From RGIG8700 sp964568815 (GTDB lineage Bacteria > Bacillota > Clostridia > RGIG6154): 40,199 bases of DNA. Positions 1-7,949 of this stretch are shown here, one piece after another; within the stretch, counting starts at the first letter, position 1, and each line of letters begins with the position of its first letter. The stretch is taken from positions 1 through 40,199 of the forward strand of contig CAZMRY010000005.1 in NCBI GenBank assembly GCA_964568815.1, in the 5' to 3' direction. The notes beneath the pieces are model-generated. The model did no database searches, was not told the origin of the DNA, and saw only the letters and a program-made list of their open reading frames with translations. The translations under genes and the position numbers were made by a program.

Positions 1-30
1 ACCTCATTATTTGAGATCTTTGTCTGTTTT

Positions 31-55
31 GGGGATTAATTTACATCCCCTTTTT
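31..55 (+). terminator. Rho-independent terminator of a plus-strand gene left of the window
   Basis: A 6-bp stem GGGGAT/ATCCCC with an 8-nt loop is followed by five T on the plus strand. On the minus strand the following run is A-rich and mixed, so the element mainly serves a plus-strand gene that ends before the window and converges on folC. Confidence 0.6.
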
Positions 56-1289
56 AACTCATTAAGTCTTTGTATAAATACAACGAACCGCATATTACTA
101 TAAGATTATTGTTAAATTTAGCATTTTCGTACGCATCTTTTACAGTTTTTTCACAAGATACTTCAAATCCTTTTGCATTAAATTTACTATATAAAACATC
201 TTCCTTTTCAGCTCTTCCGTTGTTTAAAACAGTTGTAGCAATAATCTTAGATGTATCTTTATAATCTTCAAGAAGTTCAAATATTTCTGAAATATCTTTA
301 TCCTGCATAAAAGCACAAATAAAAGTAACATCTTTAGTATTAAAATACCTGTCTATATTATCAAGCAAAGCTTTAAATCCATTTCTGTTGTGTGCACCGT
401 CATAAACAGTTAAAGGTGTTTCTGAAATTATTTCAAATCTGCCTATATGAGTTGTATTTGCAAGTCCATAAATGATGTCGTCATTATCAATGTTAAGAAT
501 TTTAGCTGTTTCTATTGCAAGAGATGCATTTTCTACCTGGTTTTTTCCTCTTAAAGACAAGAAAATATTTTTGATATCCTTATAATCAAATTTTTCTTTG
601 TTATCATATACAATGCTTTCAGGAATGTCTGAAACGTATAAAGTGTTATTCTTTTCATAACACTCTTTGTTGATTTCTTCAAGTATTTCTTCCTGTTGTC
701 TGAATGTAACTGTTTTACTGTCCTGTTTTATAATTCCGCATTTTTCATGAGTAATATCTTTTAGTGTATTACCAAGATAGTTCATATGGTCATAATCAAT
801 TCTTGTAATTACTGAAACAAGGGGAGAGTCTATAACATTTGTAGCATCAAGCCTTCCGCCAAGACCAACTTCAAGAACCACAATATCACAGTTATTATCT
901 TTAAAATAACAAAATGCTGCTGCTGTCCATATTTCAAACTGTGTTGGCATTGTACCAAGCTTTTGATTAACTTTTTCAGCAGCATACGAAACTTTCTCAA
1001 GAAGGCAATTCATTTCATCATTACTTATTAAATTTCCGTCAATTGATATTCTTTCACAGACAGAAAGCATATCCGGTGATGTAAATTTGCCTGTTTTATA
1101 TCCCGCTTTAGTAAGAATGCTTTGTAAAAAACAACATACGGAGCCTTTTCCGTTTGTTCCAGCAACATGTATGAATTTCAAACTCTTTTGTGGATTTCCT
1201 AAAAAATCAAGGAGCATAGCAGGGGCTTCAAGCCCAAGCTTCGAGACAGTCTGGAAGCTATTTGCATATTTTAAAAAGTTGTTATTCAT
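54..1289 (-). CDS. folC: Bifunctional folylpolyglutamate synthase / dihydrofolate synthase
   Basis: FolC joins glutamate to dihydropteroate and adds further glutamates to reduced folates, using ATP, in the cytoplasm; polyglutamylation traps folates in the cell. The 411-residue protein has the usual family length. The Mur-ligase type P-loop HVAGTNGKGSV lies near residues 41-51, followed by the KTGKFTSPDML segment, the GLGGRLDATNV segment of the central domain and a C-terminal ligase domain with the YDGAHN motif. The start ATG overlaps the folT stop in an ATGA arrangement, so the two genes are translationally coupled. They share the THF riboswitch upstream of folT, which fits their common role in folate salvage. 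Confidence 0.95.
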   Translation of the reverse strand: MNNNFLKYANSFQTVSKLGLEAPAMLLDFLGNPQKSLKFIHVAGTNGKGSVCCFLQSILTKAGYKTGKFTSPDMLSVCERISIDGNLISNDEMNCLLEKVSYAAEKVNQKLGTMPTQFEIWTAAAFCYFKDNNCDIVVLEVGLGGRLDATNVIDSPLVSVITRIDYDHMNYLGNTLKDITHEKCGIIKQDSKTVTFRQQEEILEEINKECYEKNNTLYVSDIPESIVYDNKEKFDYKDIKNIFLSLRGKNQVENASLAIETAKILNIDNDDIIYGLANTTHIGRFEIISETPLTVYDGAHNRNGFKALLDNIDRYFNTKDVTFICAFMQDKDISEIFELLEDYKDTSKIIATTVLNNGRAEKEDVLYSKFNAKGFEVSCEKTVKDAYENAKFNNNLIVICGSLYLYKDLMS

Positions 1290-1819
1290 TTTTTTATCAG
1301 CCTTCCTATAAAGTTTAACTTATTTTTAAACAACAATATAACAATTATATATATCGCGAATTTTATTATTGTTGCAGGTAATCTGACTGCCACTGCTACA
1401 GAAAATAAACTGAAATATCCCACATATGTAAGTATTAAAGAAACTGCCAGAATATCTATGATTGATAATATTGCTGAACAAATAACTGTTTTTATAAAAT
1501 AATTTTTTGAATTGTTATAAAAGAAAAGTCCAAATATAAAACCATATATAAATTCTATTAATGTAATAAGTGGTATTGGTGCACCCACCGGCACGAGAAA
1601 TGAGTTAAGCACATCGCCAAGTGCTCCAACAATACCTCCCCATATGGGACCAAAAATAGATGCAGTAATGAATACAGTAATGAACTTGATGGGAATTTTA
1701 ATTGCGTTACCAATTCTGAATGTACAGAATATTGCCAGTATAACAGTGATTGCAGTAAGCATACCCAAAACTGTTAATTCACGAACTGTAATTTTTCTTA
1801 ATCCTAAAAAGTTTTTCAT
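1286..1819 (-). CDS. folT: ECF transporter S component for folate (FolT)
   Basis: A 177-residue very hydrophobic protein with about six membrane segments, typical of ECF substrate-binding S components. The motif FGPIWGGIVGALGDVLNS matches the conserved loop of the FolT branch. It binds folate outside and works with an EcfA-A'-T module. The reading frame is open further upstream to 1927, but the start chosen here (ATG at 1819) has a good ribosome site AGAAAGGA nine bases before it; the upstream extension would run through the riboswitch. The THF riboswitch in the leader and the folC gene directly downstream support folate as substrate. No A or T gene is next to it, so it probably uses a shared ECF module encoded elsewhere, or possibly the one at 2.6-5.8 kb. 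Confidence 0.9.
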   Translation of the reverse strand: MKNFLGLRKITVRELTVLGMLTAITVILAIFCTFRIGNAIKIPIKFITVFITASIFGPIWGGIVGALGDVLNSFLVPVGAPIPLITLIEFIYGFIFGLFFYNNSKNYFIKTVICSAILSIIDILAVSLILTYVGYFSLFSVAVAVRLPATIIKFAIYIIVILLFKNKLNFIGRLIKK

Positions 1820-1822
1820 AAT

Positions 1823-1852
1823 AAAAAATCCTTTCTGCAGATTGCAAAAAGG
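1823..1852 (-). terminator. Riboswitch expression platform: hairpin covering the folT ribosome site
   Basis: On the minus strand CCTTTTTGCA-ATC-TGCAGAAAGG forms a 10-bp stem (one G-U) followed by A and six T. The 3' arm contains the folT Shine-Dalgarno AGAAAGGA. It can therefore act as an intrinsic terminator, as a ribosome-site sequestering hairpin, or both. Confidence 0.7.
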
Positions 1853-1873
1853 GGATAAATATATTCTCTTTCT

Positions 1874-1970
1874 GCAACGGAATGCGAAGATGATACCGCA
1901 GGTTATAACCTTTCGTAGAAAAGACAACTTCCCGTTCTTTTCTCACTTAACGCATCAACTTCTACTTTGC
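1874..1970 (-). promoter_or_regulatory. THF (tetrahydrofolate) riboswitch, folT class
   Basis: The minus-strand leader carries the class I THF aptamer signature in order: GTAGAAGTTGATGCGTTAAG, a hairpin with AACGGGAAGTTGTC, then CTACGAAAGG, CTGCGGTATCATC and the closing CGCATTCCGTTGC, which pairs with the 5' GCAA of P1. The known class reads GUAGAUGAUUCGCGUUAAGUG at the same place. It begins eight bases after a promoter -10 box and ends about 22 bases before the SD-containing hairpin. By family knowledge, binding of reduced folate lowers expression of folT and folC. Confidence 0.9.
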
Positions 1971-1977
1971 AGTAATG

Positions 1978-2006
1978 ATGTTAGCACAAGATTAATAAAA
2001 AGTCAA
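1978..2006 (-). promoter_or_regulatory. SigA-type promoter of the THF riboswitch-folT-folC unit
   Basis: Minus strand: -35 TTGACT (2001-2006), 17-bp spacer, -10 TAACAT (1978-1983). The predicted start falls at the first base of the aptamer. Confidence 0.75.
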
Positions 2007-2013
2007 TATACTC

Positions 2014-2042
2014 TTGACGATTTTTAGTTTTTAAGTTAATAT
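2014..2042 (+). promoter_or_regulatory. SigA-type promoter of the DUF805 gene
   Basis: Plus strand: -35 TTGACG (2014-2019), 17-bp spacer, -10 TAATAT (2037-2042). It lies back to back with the riboswitch promoter. Confidence 0.65.
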
Positions 2043-2059
2043 ATTTGTGAGGTGATAAT

Positions 2060-2371
2060 GTGAAATATTATATTGATTCATTTAAGAATTATGCTAATTT
2101 AAAAGACAGAACCACAAGAAAAGAATATTGGTTATTTATGCTTACTAATATATTAATATTTTTGATTATTCAATTAATAGGAGTAAATATTAATTTTCCT
2201 GTGTTAGGTTATTTATATGTAATTTTTTCAGTAATACCTGTTACTTCATCAAGTGCAAGACGCTTAATTGATGCTGGAAAATCAAAATTATGGCTTTTTG
2301 CGACTTTACTATTTCCTGTTGGTACACTGATAGTTGTGTGCTTTTTATGTCTTAAAAGCAGAAAAAATTAA
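2060..2371 (+). CDS. DUF805 family small membrane protein
   Basis: A 103-residue protein with the DUF805 pattern: an N-terminal F-K-N-Y segment, RTTRKEYW near residues 19-26, three or four membrane helices, and the central SARRLIDAGKSKLW motif. Function of the family is not established; members are inner-membrane proteins. The start is GTG: an in-frame-looking ATG two bases earlier runs directly into a stop, while GTG has GAGGTGAT upstream at good spacing. It stands alone between the folate unit and tRNA-Gly and has its own promoter. Confidence 0.8.
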   Translation: MKYYIDSFKNYANLKDRTTRKEYWLFMLTNILIFLIIQLIGVNINFPVLGYLYVIFSVIPVTSSSARRLIDAGKSKLWLFATLLFPVGTLIVVCFLCLKSRKN

Positions 2372-2389
2372 AAAAATTATAAAAAAGAC

Positions 2390-2418
2390 TTTACAAATCA
2401 GATTTGCTGTGTTATAAT
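2390..2418 (+). promoter_or_regulatory. Strong promoter of tRNA-Gly
   Basis: -35 TTTACA (2390-2395), 17-bp spacer, perfect -10 TATAAT (2413-2418), 18 bases before the tRNA. Confidence 0.8.
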
Positions 2419-2436
2419 ACCACTTGTTGAAGAAAT

Positions 2437-2511
2437 GCGGGAGTGGCTCAGTGGTAGAGCGTCACCTTGCCAAGGTGAACGTCGCGAGTTCGAATCTCGT
2501 CTTCCGCTCCA
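2437..2511 (+). tRNA. tRNA-Gly (anticodon GCC)
   Basis: The 75-nt sequence folds into a cloverleaf: acceptor GCGGGAG/CTTCCGC, D arm GGCTCAGTGGTAGAGC, anticodon stem TCACC/GGTGA around loop TTGCCAA (anticodon GCC), T arm with GTTCGAATC, and an encoded CCA end. Confidence 0.97.
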
Positions 2512-2545
2512 AAGACTCACTCATAAGGGTGAGTCTTTTATTTTG
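2511..2545 (+). terminator. Terminator of tRNA-Gly
   Basis: AAAGACTCAC pairs with GTGAGTCTTT around an 8-base loop, followed by a T-rich tract. The ecfT gene starts only about 20 bases beyond it. Confidence 0.85.
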
Positions 2546-2566
2546 TGAAAAGAAGATGTTAAATAA

Positions 2567-3424
2567 ATGAGTTTTGCTAAGTTTCATCCTTTAGTAAATT
2601 TAATATTTTTTACTTCAATACTCATATTCAGTATGTTTAATATGCATCCTGTTTTTCTTTGTATATCTTTTTTAGCATCATTTACTTACTCCATTTTGTT
2701 GAAAGGTGTTAAAACATTAAAACAAAATATCTGTTTAATATTATCATTATATTCATTTGGTATACTTGTTAATCCATTATTTAATCACGAAGGCATAACT
2801 ATATTATTTTATTTAAAAAACGGAAGTCCTGTTACTTTGGAATCAGTAATATATGGCATTTCTTCAGCTACTATGCTTTTATCAGTTGTATTTTGGTTTA
2901 TCTGTTTTAATGAAATTATAACAGATGACAAACTTATATATTTATTTGGCAGATTTCTTCCATCATTATCGTTAGTACTATCTATGACTTTCAGGTATAT
3001 TCCTAAATTTAAAAATCAATATATAATTACTTTAAATGCACAAAAAGCATTAGGTAATGATATTAATAATGGCAATTTAATTCATAAGATTAAAACGGTT
3101 GTTAAAGTTCTTTCTGCAATGATAGGTTGGAGCCTTGAAAATGCAATAGACACTTCAGACAGTATGAAAAGCAGAGGGTACGGTCTGCACAAAAGAACAG
3201 CATTTCACCATTATAAGATTAAGACTAAAGATATTATCACTATTCTTTTAGTTTTATTTTTGTTAACTGTAACTGTGTTTTTATATCAGAACTCATTTAA
3301 TTATTTCCCATATATTTCGGAAATTTCAATCTCTGCATATTCTATATTAACATATATATCGTTTTTAATATTATGTTTTATACCTGTTGTTTTAGAAATT
3401 AGGGAGGTGCTCAGGTGGAGATAA
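2567..3424 (+). CDS. ECF transporter transmembrane component (EcfT-type)
   Basis: A 285-residue integral membrane protein. It has about five membrane helices and, in the cytoplasmic loop at roughly residues 195-207, the EcfT coupling motif DSMKSRGYG with the conserved Arg-Gly that contacts the ATPases. In ECF importers this subunit joins the two ATPases to the vitamin-binding S component and rocks it in the membrane. The gene overlaps the next one, which encodes fused ATPases and an S-like domain, so the two make a complete dedicated ECF transporter. There is no clear promoter between it and the tRNA-Gly terminator about 20 bases upstream; it may depend on read-through from the tRNA promoter. 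Confidence 0.85.
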   Translation: MSFAKFHPLVNLIFFTSILIFSMFNMHPVFLCISFLASFTYSILLKGVKTLKQNICLILSLYSFGILVNPLFNHEGITILFYLKNGSPVTLESVIYGISSATMLLSVVFWFICFNEIITDDKLIYLFGRFLPSLSLVLSMTFRYIPKFKNQYIITLNAQKALGNDINNGNLIHKIKTVVKVLSAMIGWSLENAIDTSDSMKSRGYGLHKRTAFHHYKIKTKDIITILLVLFLLTVTVFLYQNSFNYFPYISEISISAYSILTYISFLILCFIPVVLEIREVLRWR

Positions 3425-5766
3425 TCAGATTTGAAGATTTTTCATTTACATATCAAGGCTATGGCATAAGAGCACTCAATAGTGTTAATCTTATAATTAA
3501 TAAAGGTGAATTTGTCACGCTGTTTGGGTCGTCTGGCTCAGGAAAGAGTACACTTTTAAGACATATTAAGCCGTTGATATCACCAGAAGGTTATAAAACA
3601 GGAAGTATACTGTTTTATGGTAAAGATATAAACACCTTTTCAAATGCCGAAATTGTTACAAAAATAGGTTTTGTGTTTCAGAACCCTGATAATGGAATTG
3701 TAACAGATAAGGTTTGGCATGAGCTTGCTTTTGGTCTGGAAAATTCAGGTTTACCTAACGAAGAAATAGGTATCAAAGTAGCGGAGATTGCATCATATTT
3801 TGGTATGGATAATTGGTTTAATAAAAATGTTAATGAACTTTCGGGCGGGCAGAAACAAATTTTGAATTTAGCATCAGCTATGGTAATGCAACCGGAAATT
3901 CTGGTTCTGGATGAACCAACAGCTCAACTAGATCCAATTGCTGCTCAAGACTTTTTAGCTACTTTGTATAAAATTAACAGAGAGCTAGGTATTACAGTTA
4001 TTATATCTGAACACAGACTTGAAGATTTGTTTTCATATTCAGATAGAGTTGTTGCTCTGGAAAGTGGTAATATTGTATCAATTTCTGCACCTGATTCTTT
4101 ATCATCAGATGTTTTAGATAGTAGTCTATGGTTCGGATTACCTACATCAATTAAAGTAGCTGGTTCCGTCGAAACAAAAGGAAGCTTGCCTGTTAATATA
4201 AGGCAGGGCAGAGAATGGCTTACTGAATATATAAATAACACGCCAATAAATAATTTAGGTATATCAGAAAATATTATCAGTAATGATACTGTATTGTCTG
4301 TAAAAAATCTTAGCTATTCGTATTCCAATAACGACGATGTAATCAAAAGTTGCAATCTTGAGATAAAAGAATCTGAAATATATGCTGTTTTAGGTGGAAA
4401 CGGAAGTGGTAAGTCTACGCTACTCTCATTAATATGTGGGATTTATAAACCTTTAAGTGGAAAGGTTGTGGTTAGAGACGACAAAAAAATTGTAATGCTC
4501 CCACAAAATCCACAAAGTCTTTTTGTTAAGAATACAGTAATTGAAGAACTGTGTGATGTGGGTGACAAAAACACCGCACTTGAAATTGCAAATCTCTGCG
4601 GTATCATCGAACTGCTTGACAGACATCCTTATGATCTTTCAGGCGGAGAACAGCAAAAGACAGCACTTGCCAAAGTTTTGCTTACTAACCCTGATATTTT
4701 GTTGCTGGATGAACCGACAAAAGGATTTGATTCATTATTCAAAAACGAATTTTCAGAAATAATATATAAATTAAAAAATGAAGGTAAAACAATAGTAATT
4801 GTATCTCATGATGTTGAGTTCTGTGCTGAGTATGCTGACAGATGCGGATTGCTTTTTGATGGTAAAATTATTTCTCAGAGCAGTGCAAAACAATTCTTTA
4901 ACGGAAAAAGTTATTACACAACAGCTGCAAACAGAATGTCTCGTGGATTAGTAGATAATGTTGTTACTTGTAATGATTTAATCTATGTATGTAACGGAAA
5001 AACTAAAAACATAAGTAGTAATAAGAAGAGTTATAATGATAATAAACCTGTAGTTACTAAAGAAAAATCTAATAATATAAAACACGCTTATTTTAGCTAT
5101 TTAACAGTTGCATTGATGATTTTAACAGTTACGTGCGGAATGCTATTTCTTGATCAAAACAATTTTTACTTAGTAAGTTGCCTGTTGGTAGTTGAAGCAT
5201 TTTTACCTTTTTTGTTTATATTTGATAAACGCAAACCAAGAGCAAGAGAATTAGTATTACTTAGTGTTTTATGTGCAATCGCAGTCGCAGGCAGAGCTGC
5301 TCTTTATATGCTTCCGCAGTTTAAGCCGATAGTCGCAATAGTAATAATATCAGGTGTTTGCTTTGGAGGAGAGACTGGTTTTCTTGTGGGTATAGTATCT
5401 GCTTTCGTATCAAATTTTTTTATGGGACAAGGACCATGGACTCCATGGCAAATGTTTGCTCTTGGGTTAGTTGGGTTCTTAGCAGGAATACTTTTTAATC
5501 TAGGAATTGTAAAAAAATCAAAACTATCGTTAACGATTTACGGAGCATTAGCTTCTATACTTATTTATGGTGTTATAATGAATACTGCTACAGTTATTAT
5601 GACTGCAAATACTATAAATATAAAGTTGCTTAAGGCTGCACTGATTTCAGGTTTCCCATTTGATATCATACATGCATTTGCTACAACTGTATTTTTATGG
5701 TTTGCATCAGAACCATTCATAAATAAACTTGAAAGAATAAAGAAAAAATATAAAATAATGATATAA
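3415..5766 (+). CDS. Fused ECF transporter: two ATPase domains plus C-terminal S component
   Basis: A 783-residue three-part protein. Residues about 1-230 are one ABC ATPase (Walker A GSSGSGKST 38-46, signature LSGGQKQ, Walker B ILVLDEP). Residues about 285-510 are a second ATPase (Walker A from 327, GGNGSGKST; signature LSGGEQQK; Walker B LLLDEP). A polar linker follows, then from about 555 to 775 a hydrophobic domain of six or more helices with FFMGQGPWTPWQMFALG, a pattern seen in ECF S components. So EcfA, EcfA' and S are on one chain and EcfT is on the preceding gene. The start is GTG with GGGAGGTG upstream, overlapping ecfT by ten bases. The substrate is not determined; cobalamin- or other vitamin-type S components share this motif, but I would not assign one. 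Confidence 0.85.
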   Translation: MEIIRFEDFSFTYQGYGIRALNSVNLIINKGEFVTLFGSSGSGKSTLLRHIKPLISPEGYKTGSILFYGKDINTFSNAEIVTKIGFVFQNPDNGIVTDKVWHELAFGLENSGLPNEEIGIKVAEIASYFGMDNWFNKNVNELSGGQKQILNLASAMVMQPEILVLDEPTAQLDPIAAQDFLATLYKINRELGITVIISEHRLEDLFSYSDRVVALESGNIVSISAPDSLSSDVLDSSLWFGLPTSIKVAGSVETKGSLPVNIRQGREWLTEYINNTPINNLGISENIISNDTVLSVKNLSYSYSNNDDVIKSCNLEIKESEIYAVLGGNGSGKSTLLSLICGIYKPLSGKVVVRDDKKIVMLPQNPQSLFVKNTVIEELCDVGDKNTALEIANLCGIIELLDRHPYDLSGGEQQKTALAKVLLTNPDILLLDEPTKGFDSLFKNEFSEIIYKLKNEGKTIVIVSHDVEFCAEYADRCGLLFDGKIISQSSAKQFFNGKSYYTTAANRMSRGLVDNVVTCNDLIYVCNGKTKNISSNKKSYNDNKPVVTKEKSNNIKHAYFSYLTVALMILTVTCGMLFLDQNNFYLVSCLLVVEAFLPFLFIFDKRKPRARELVLLSVLCAIAVAGRAALYMLPQFKPIVAIVIISGVCFGGETGFLVGIVSAFVSNFFMGQGPWTPWQMFALGLVGFLAGILFNLGIVKKSKLSLTIYGALASILIYGVIMNTATVIMTANTINIKLLKAALISGFPFDIIHAFATTVFLWFASEPFINKLERIKKKYKIMI

Positions 5767-5792
5767 ACGCCAATAATTATTGGTGTTTTTTT
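5767..5792 (+). terminator. Terminator after the ECF transporter genes
   Basis: ACGCCAATAA and TTATTGGTGT form a self-complementary hairpin (one G-U) directly after the stop codon and run into seven T. Confidence 0.8.
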
Positions 5793-5860
5793 ATTAAAAT
5801 GAATATTTAAAAATATAAAGATAATAATATTAGTAAAATTATCAGAAAGGTAATAATTCT

Positions 5861-7909
5861 ATGAAAGATAAATTTTTTGGAGTTTTACAGAGAGTTGGAA
5901 GAAGTTTTATGCTTCCAATTGCTATTTTACCTATAGCAGGTCTTATGCTTGGTATAGGTGGCTCGTTTACCAATGTAGCAACATTAGAATCTTATGGACT
6001 TATGAGATTTATGGGACCTGGGACACCTGTATACGCATTGCTTTCGGTTTTGAGTGCAACTGGTTCAGTTATTTTTGATAATCTTCCAATAATTTTTGCT
6101 ATCGGTGTTTCAATTGGTATGGCAAAAGCAGAAAAAGAAGTCGCAGCACTATCATCTGTAATAGCGTTTCTTGTTATGCACACAGCTATAAGCAAGCTTA
6201 TAGATATAAACAATGCTGGTTCATTTTTACTTGAAGGCTCTATTGCTAATGTTGTTGGTATTCAATCGTTGCAGATGGGTGTTTTTGGCGGTATAATTGT
6301 TGGTCTTGGCGTTGCGGCACTTCACAACAGGTTTTATAAAATCGAACTACATCAGGTGCTTTCTTTCTTTGGTGGAACAAGATTTGTACCCATAATTTCA
6401 GCTGTTGTTTATCTTTTTGTCGGTATTCTTATGTATTTTGTATGGCCTCACGTTCAGGAATGGATATATGCAGTTGGAGATTTGGTATTAAAATCAAATT
6501 ATGCCGGAACATGGATATATGGATTTATGGAAAGAGCACTTATACCTTTTGGTCTGCACCACGTATTTTATCTTCCTTTCTGGCAAACCGCGGTTGGCGG
6601 TACTCAAGTTGTTGATGGTGTTCTTATTGAAGGTGCTCAGAATATTTTCTTTGCAGAGCTTGCATCACATAATGTTACAAAATTCAGCGTAGGGGCAACA
6701 AGATTTATGACAGGTAAATTTCCATTTATGATGTTTGGTTTACCTGGTGCAGCACTTGCAATGTATTTTACAGCTAAAGATGAAAAGAAAAAAGTTACGG
6801 CAGGTCTTTTAATTTCGGCAGCCCTTACTTCTTTTTTAACAGGTATAACCGAGCCTATTGAATTCACCTTCTTATTTGTAGCTCCGTTTTTGTATATTAT
6901 TCATTGTGTATTTGCAGGACTTTCTTATATGCTTATGCACATATTGGATGTTGGTGTAGGCTTAACATTCTCAGGTGGTTTCATAGACTTTATTTTATTT
7001 GGTGTACTTCAAGGTAACGATAAAACAAACTGGATCAGAATTGTTCTTGTCGGTCTTGCATATTTTGCGGTTTATTTTGGACTATTTTATTTCCTCATTA
7101 AAAAATTCAATCTTAAAACTCCGGGTAGAGAAGATGATAATGAGGATACAAAGCTTTATACAAGAAAAGATTATAACGAGAAAAATTCATCTGATAAGTC
7201 AGGTGACATTTTAAAAGCACTTGGCGGTAATAAAAACATCAAGGATTTAGACTGCTGTGCTACAAGGCTAAGAATAACTGTTGAAAATTCATCTGTTGTA
7301 GACAAGGAGCTCCTTAAAGCAACAGGAGCTCTTGGAGTTGTTGTTAAAGGTAATGGTGTTCAGGTTATATATGGACCTAAAGTGACAGTAATTAAATCTA
7401 AACTCGAGGATTATATCAGAGACAATAAATCTGACATTAAGATTGATGATGCATATTTTGAATTGAAATCTCCGATAAAAGGTAAGGCAGTTCCGTTGAT
7501 TAATGTACCTGACGAAGTGTTTTCAAAGAAAATGCTTGGCGAAGGTATTGCCATAATACCTTCAGACAGCGAAAATACTGTTTATTCGCCATGCAAAGGT
7601 AAAGTGACTGAAATTACCGAATCAAAGCATGCAATTTGCATACAGGCAGAAAATGGGGCTGAAATCCTTGTTCACATAGGACTTGATACAGTTAATCTGG
7701 GCGGTGAACATTTTGAACTGCTTGTTAAAAAAGGTGCAAATGTATCTCAAGGACAAAAACTTGTAAAATTTGACCAGCAAGCTCTCAAAGGAAAAGGATA
7801 TAATCTTATAACACCTGTAATTATAACAAATTATGATCAATATTCTGAATTTGCGTTTAACGAAAATGAAGAAGTTACTTTAAGTGATACGATAATAAGA
7901 TTCAATTAA
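5861..7909 (+). CDS. PTS glucose-family EIICBA permease
   Basis: A 682-residue membrane protein that imports and phosphorylates a hexose with phosphate from HPr. Domain order is C-B-A: the membrane EIIC (about 1-425) contains IFDNLPIIFAIGVSIGMAK, IPFGLHHVFYLPFWQTA and the substrate-site segment GITEPIEFTFLF; EIIB follows (about 445-520) with phospho-acceptor Cys466 in DCCATRLR; EIIA is last (about 540-682) with His590 and the phospho-acceptor His605 in EILVHIGLDTV. Length and order match Firmicutes glucose permeases (PtsG); N-acetylglucosamine or maltose permeases share the fold, so substrate is likely but not proven. SD is AGAAAGG. It is a single-gene unit. I see no good -35/-10 pair and no clear antiterminator site in the 70 bases upstream. 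Confidence 0.9.
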   Translation: MKDKFFGVLQRVGRSFMLPIAILPIAGLMLGIGGSFTNVATLESYGLMRFMGPGTPVYALLSVLSATGSVIFDNLPIIFAIGVSIGMAKAEKEVAALSSVIAFLVMHTAISKLIDINNAGSFLLEGSIANVVGIQSLQMGVFGGIIVGLGVAALHNRFYKIELHQVLSFFGGTRFVPIISAVVYLFVGILMYFVWPHVQEWIYAVGDLVLKSNYAGTWIYGFMERALIPFGLHHVFYLPFWQTAVGGTQVVDGVLIEGAQNIFFAELASHNVTKFSVGATRFMTGKFPFMMFGLPGAALAMYFTAKDEKKKVTAGLLISAALTSFLTGITEPIEFTFLFVAPFLYIIHCVFAGLSYMLMHILDVGVGLTFSGGFIDFILFGVLQGNDKTNWIRIVLVGLAYFAVYFGLFYFLIKKFNLKTPGREDDNEDTKLYTRKDYNEKNSSDKSGDILKALGGNKNIKDLDCCATRLRITVENSSVVDKELLKATGALGVVVKGNGVQVIYGPKVTVIKSKLEDYIRDNKSDIKIDDAYFELKSPIKGKAVPLINVPDEVFSKKMLGEGIAIIPSDSENTVYSPCKGKVTEITESKHAICIQAENGAEILVHIGLDTVNLGGEHFELLVKKGANVSQGQKLVKFDQQALKGKGYNLITPVIITNYDQYSEFAFNENEEVTLSDTIIRFN

Positions 7910-7912
7910 ATG

Positions 7913-7949
7913 AAAATGAAGCAGAAATCAAGTCTCTGCTTCATTTTTT
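7913..7949 (+). terminator. Bidirectional terminator between the PTS gene and yihY-like gene
   Basis: A 13-bp stem AAAATGAAGCAGA/TCTGCTTCATTTT with a 9-base loop is followed by T on the plus strand. Its right arm lies in the last codons of the convergent minus-strand gene, and the mirrored T run can serve that gene as well. Confidence 0.85.

Noticed and set aside
5793..5860. GlcT-type antiterminator (RAT) or promoter before the PTS gene
   Set aside because: Only AT-rich sequence and an SD are visible; the hairpin upstream is fully explained as the terminator of the preceding gene.
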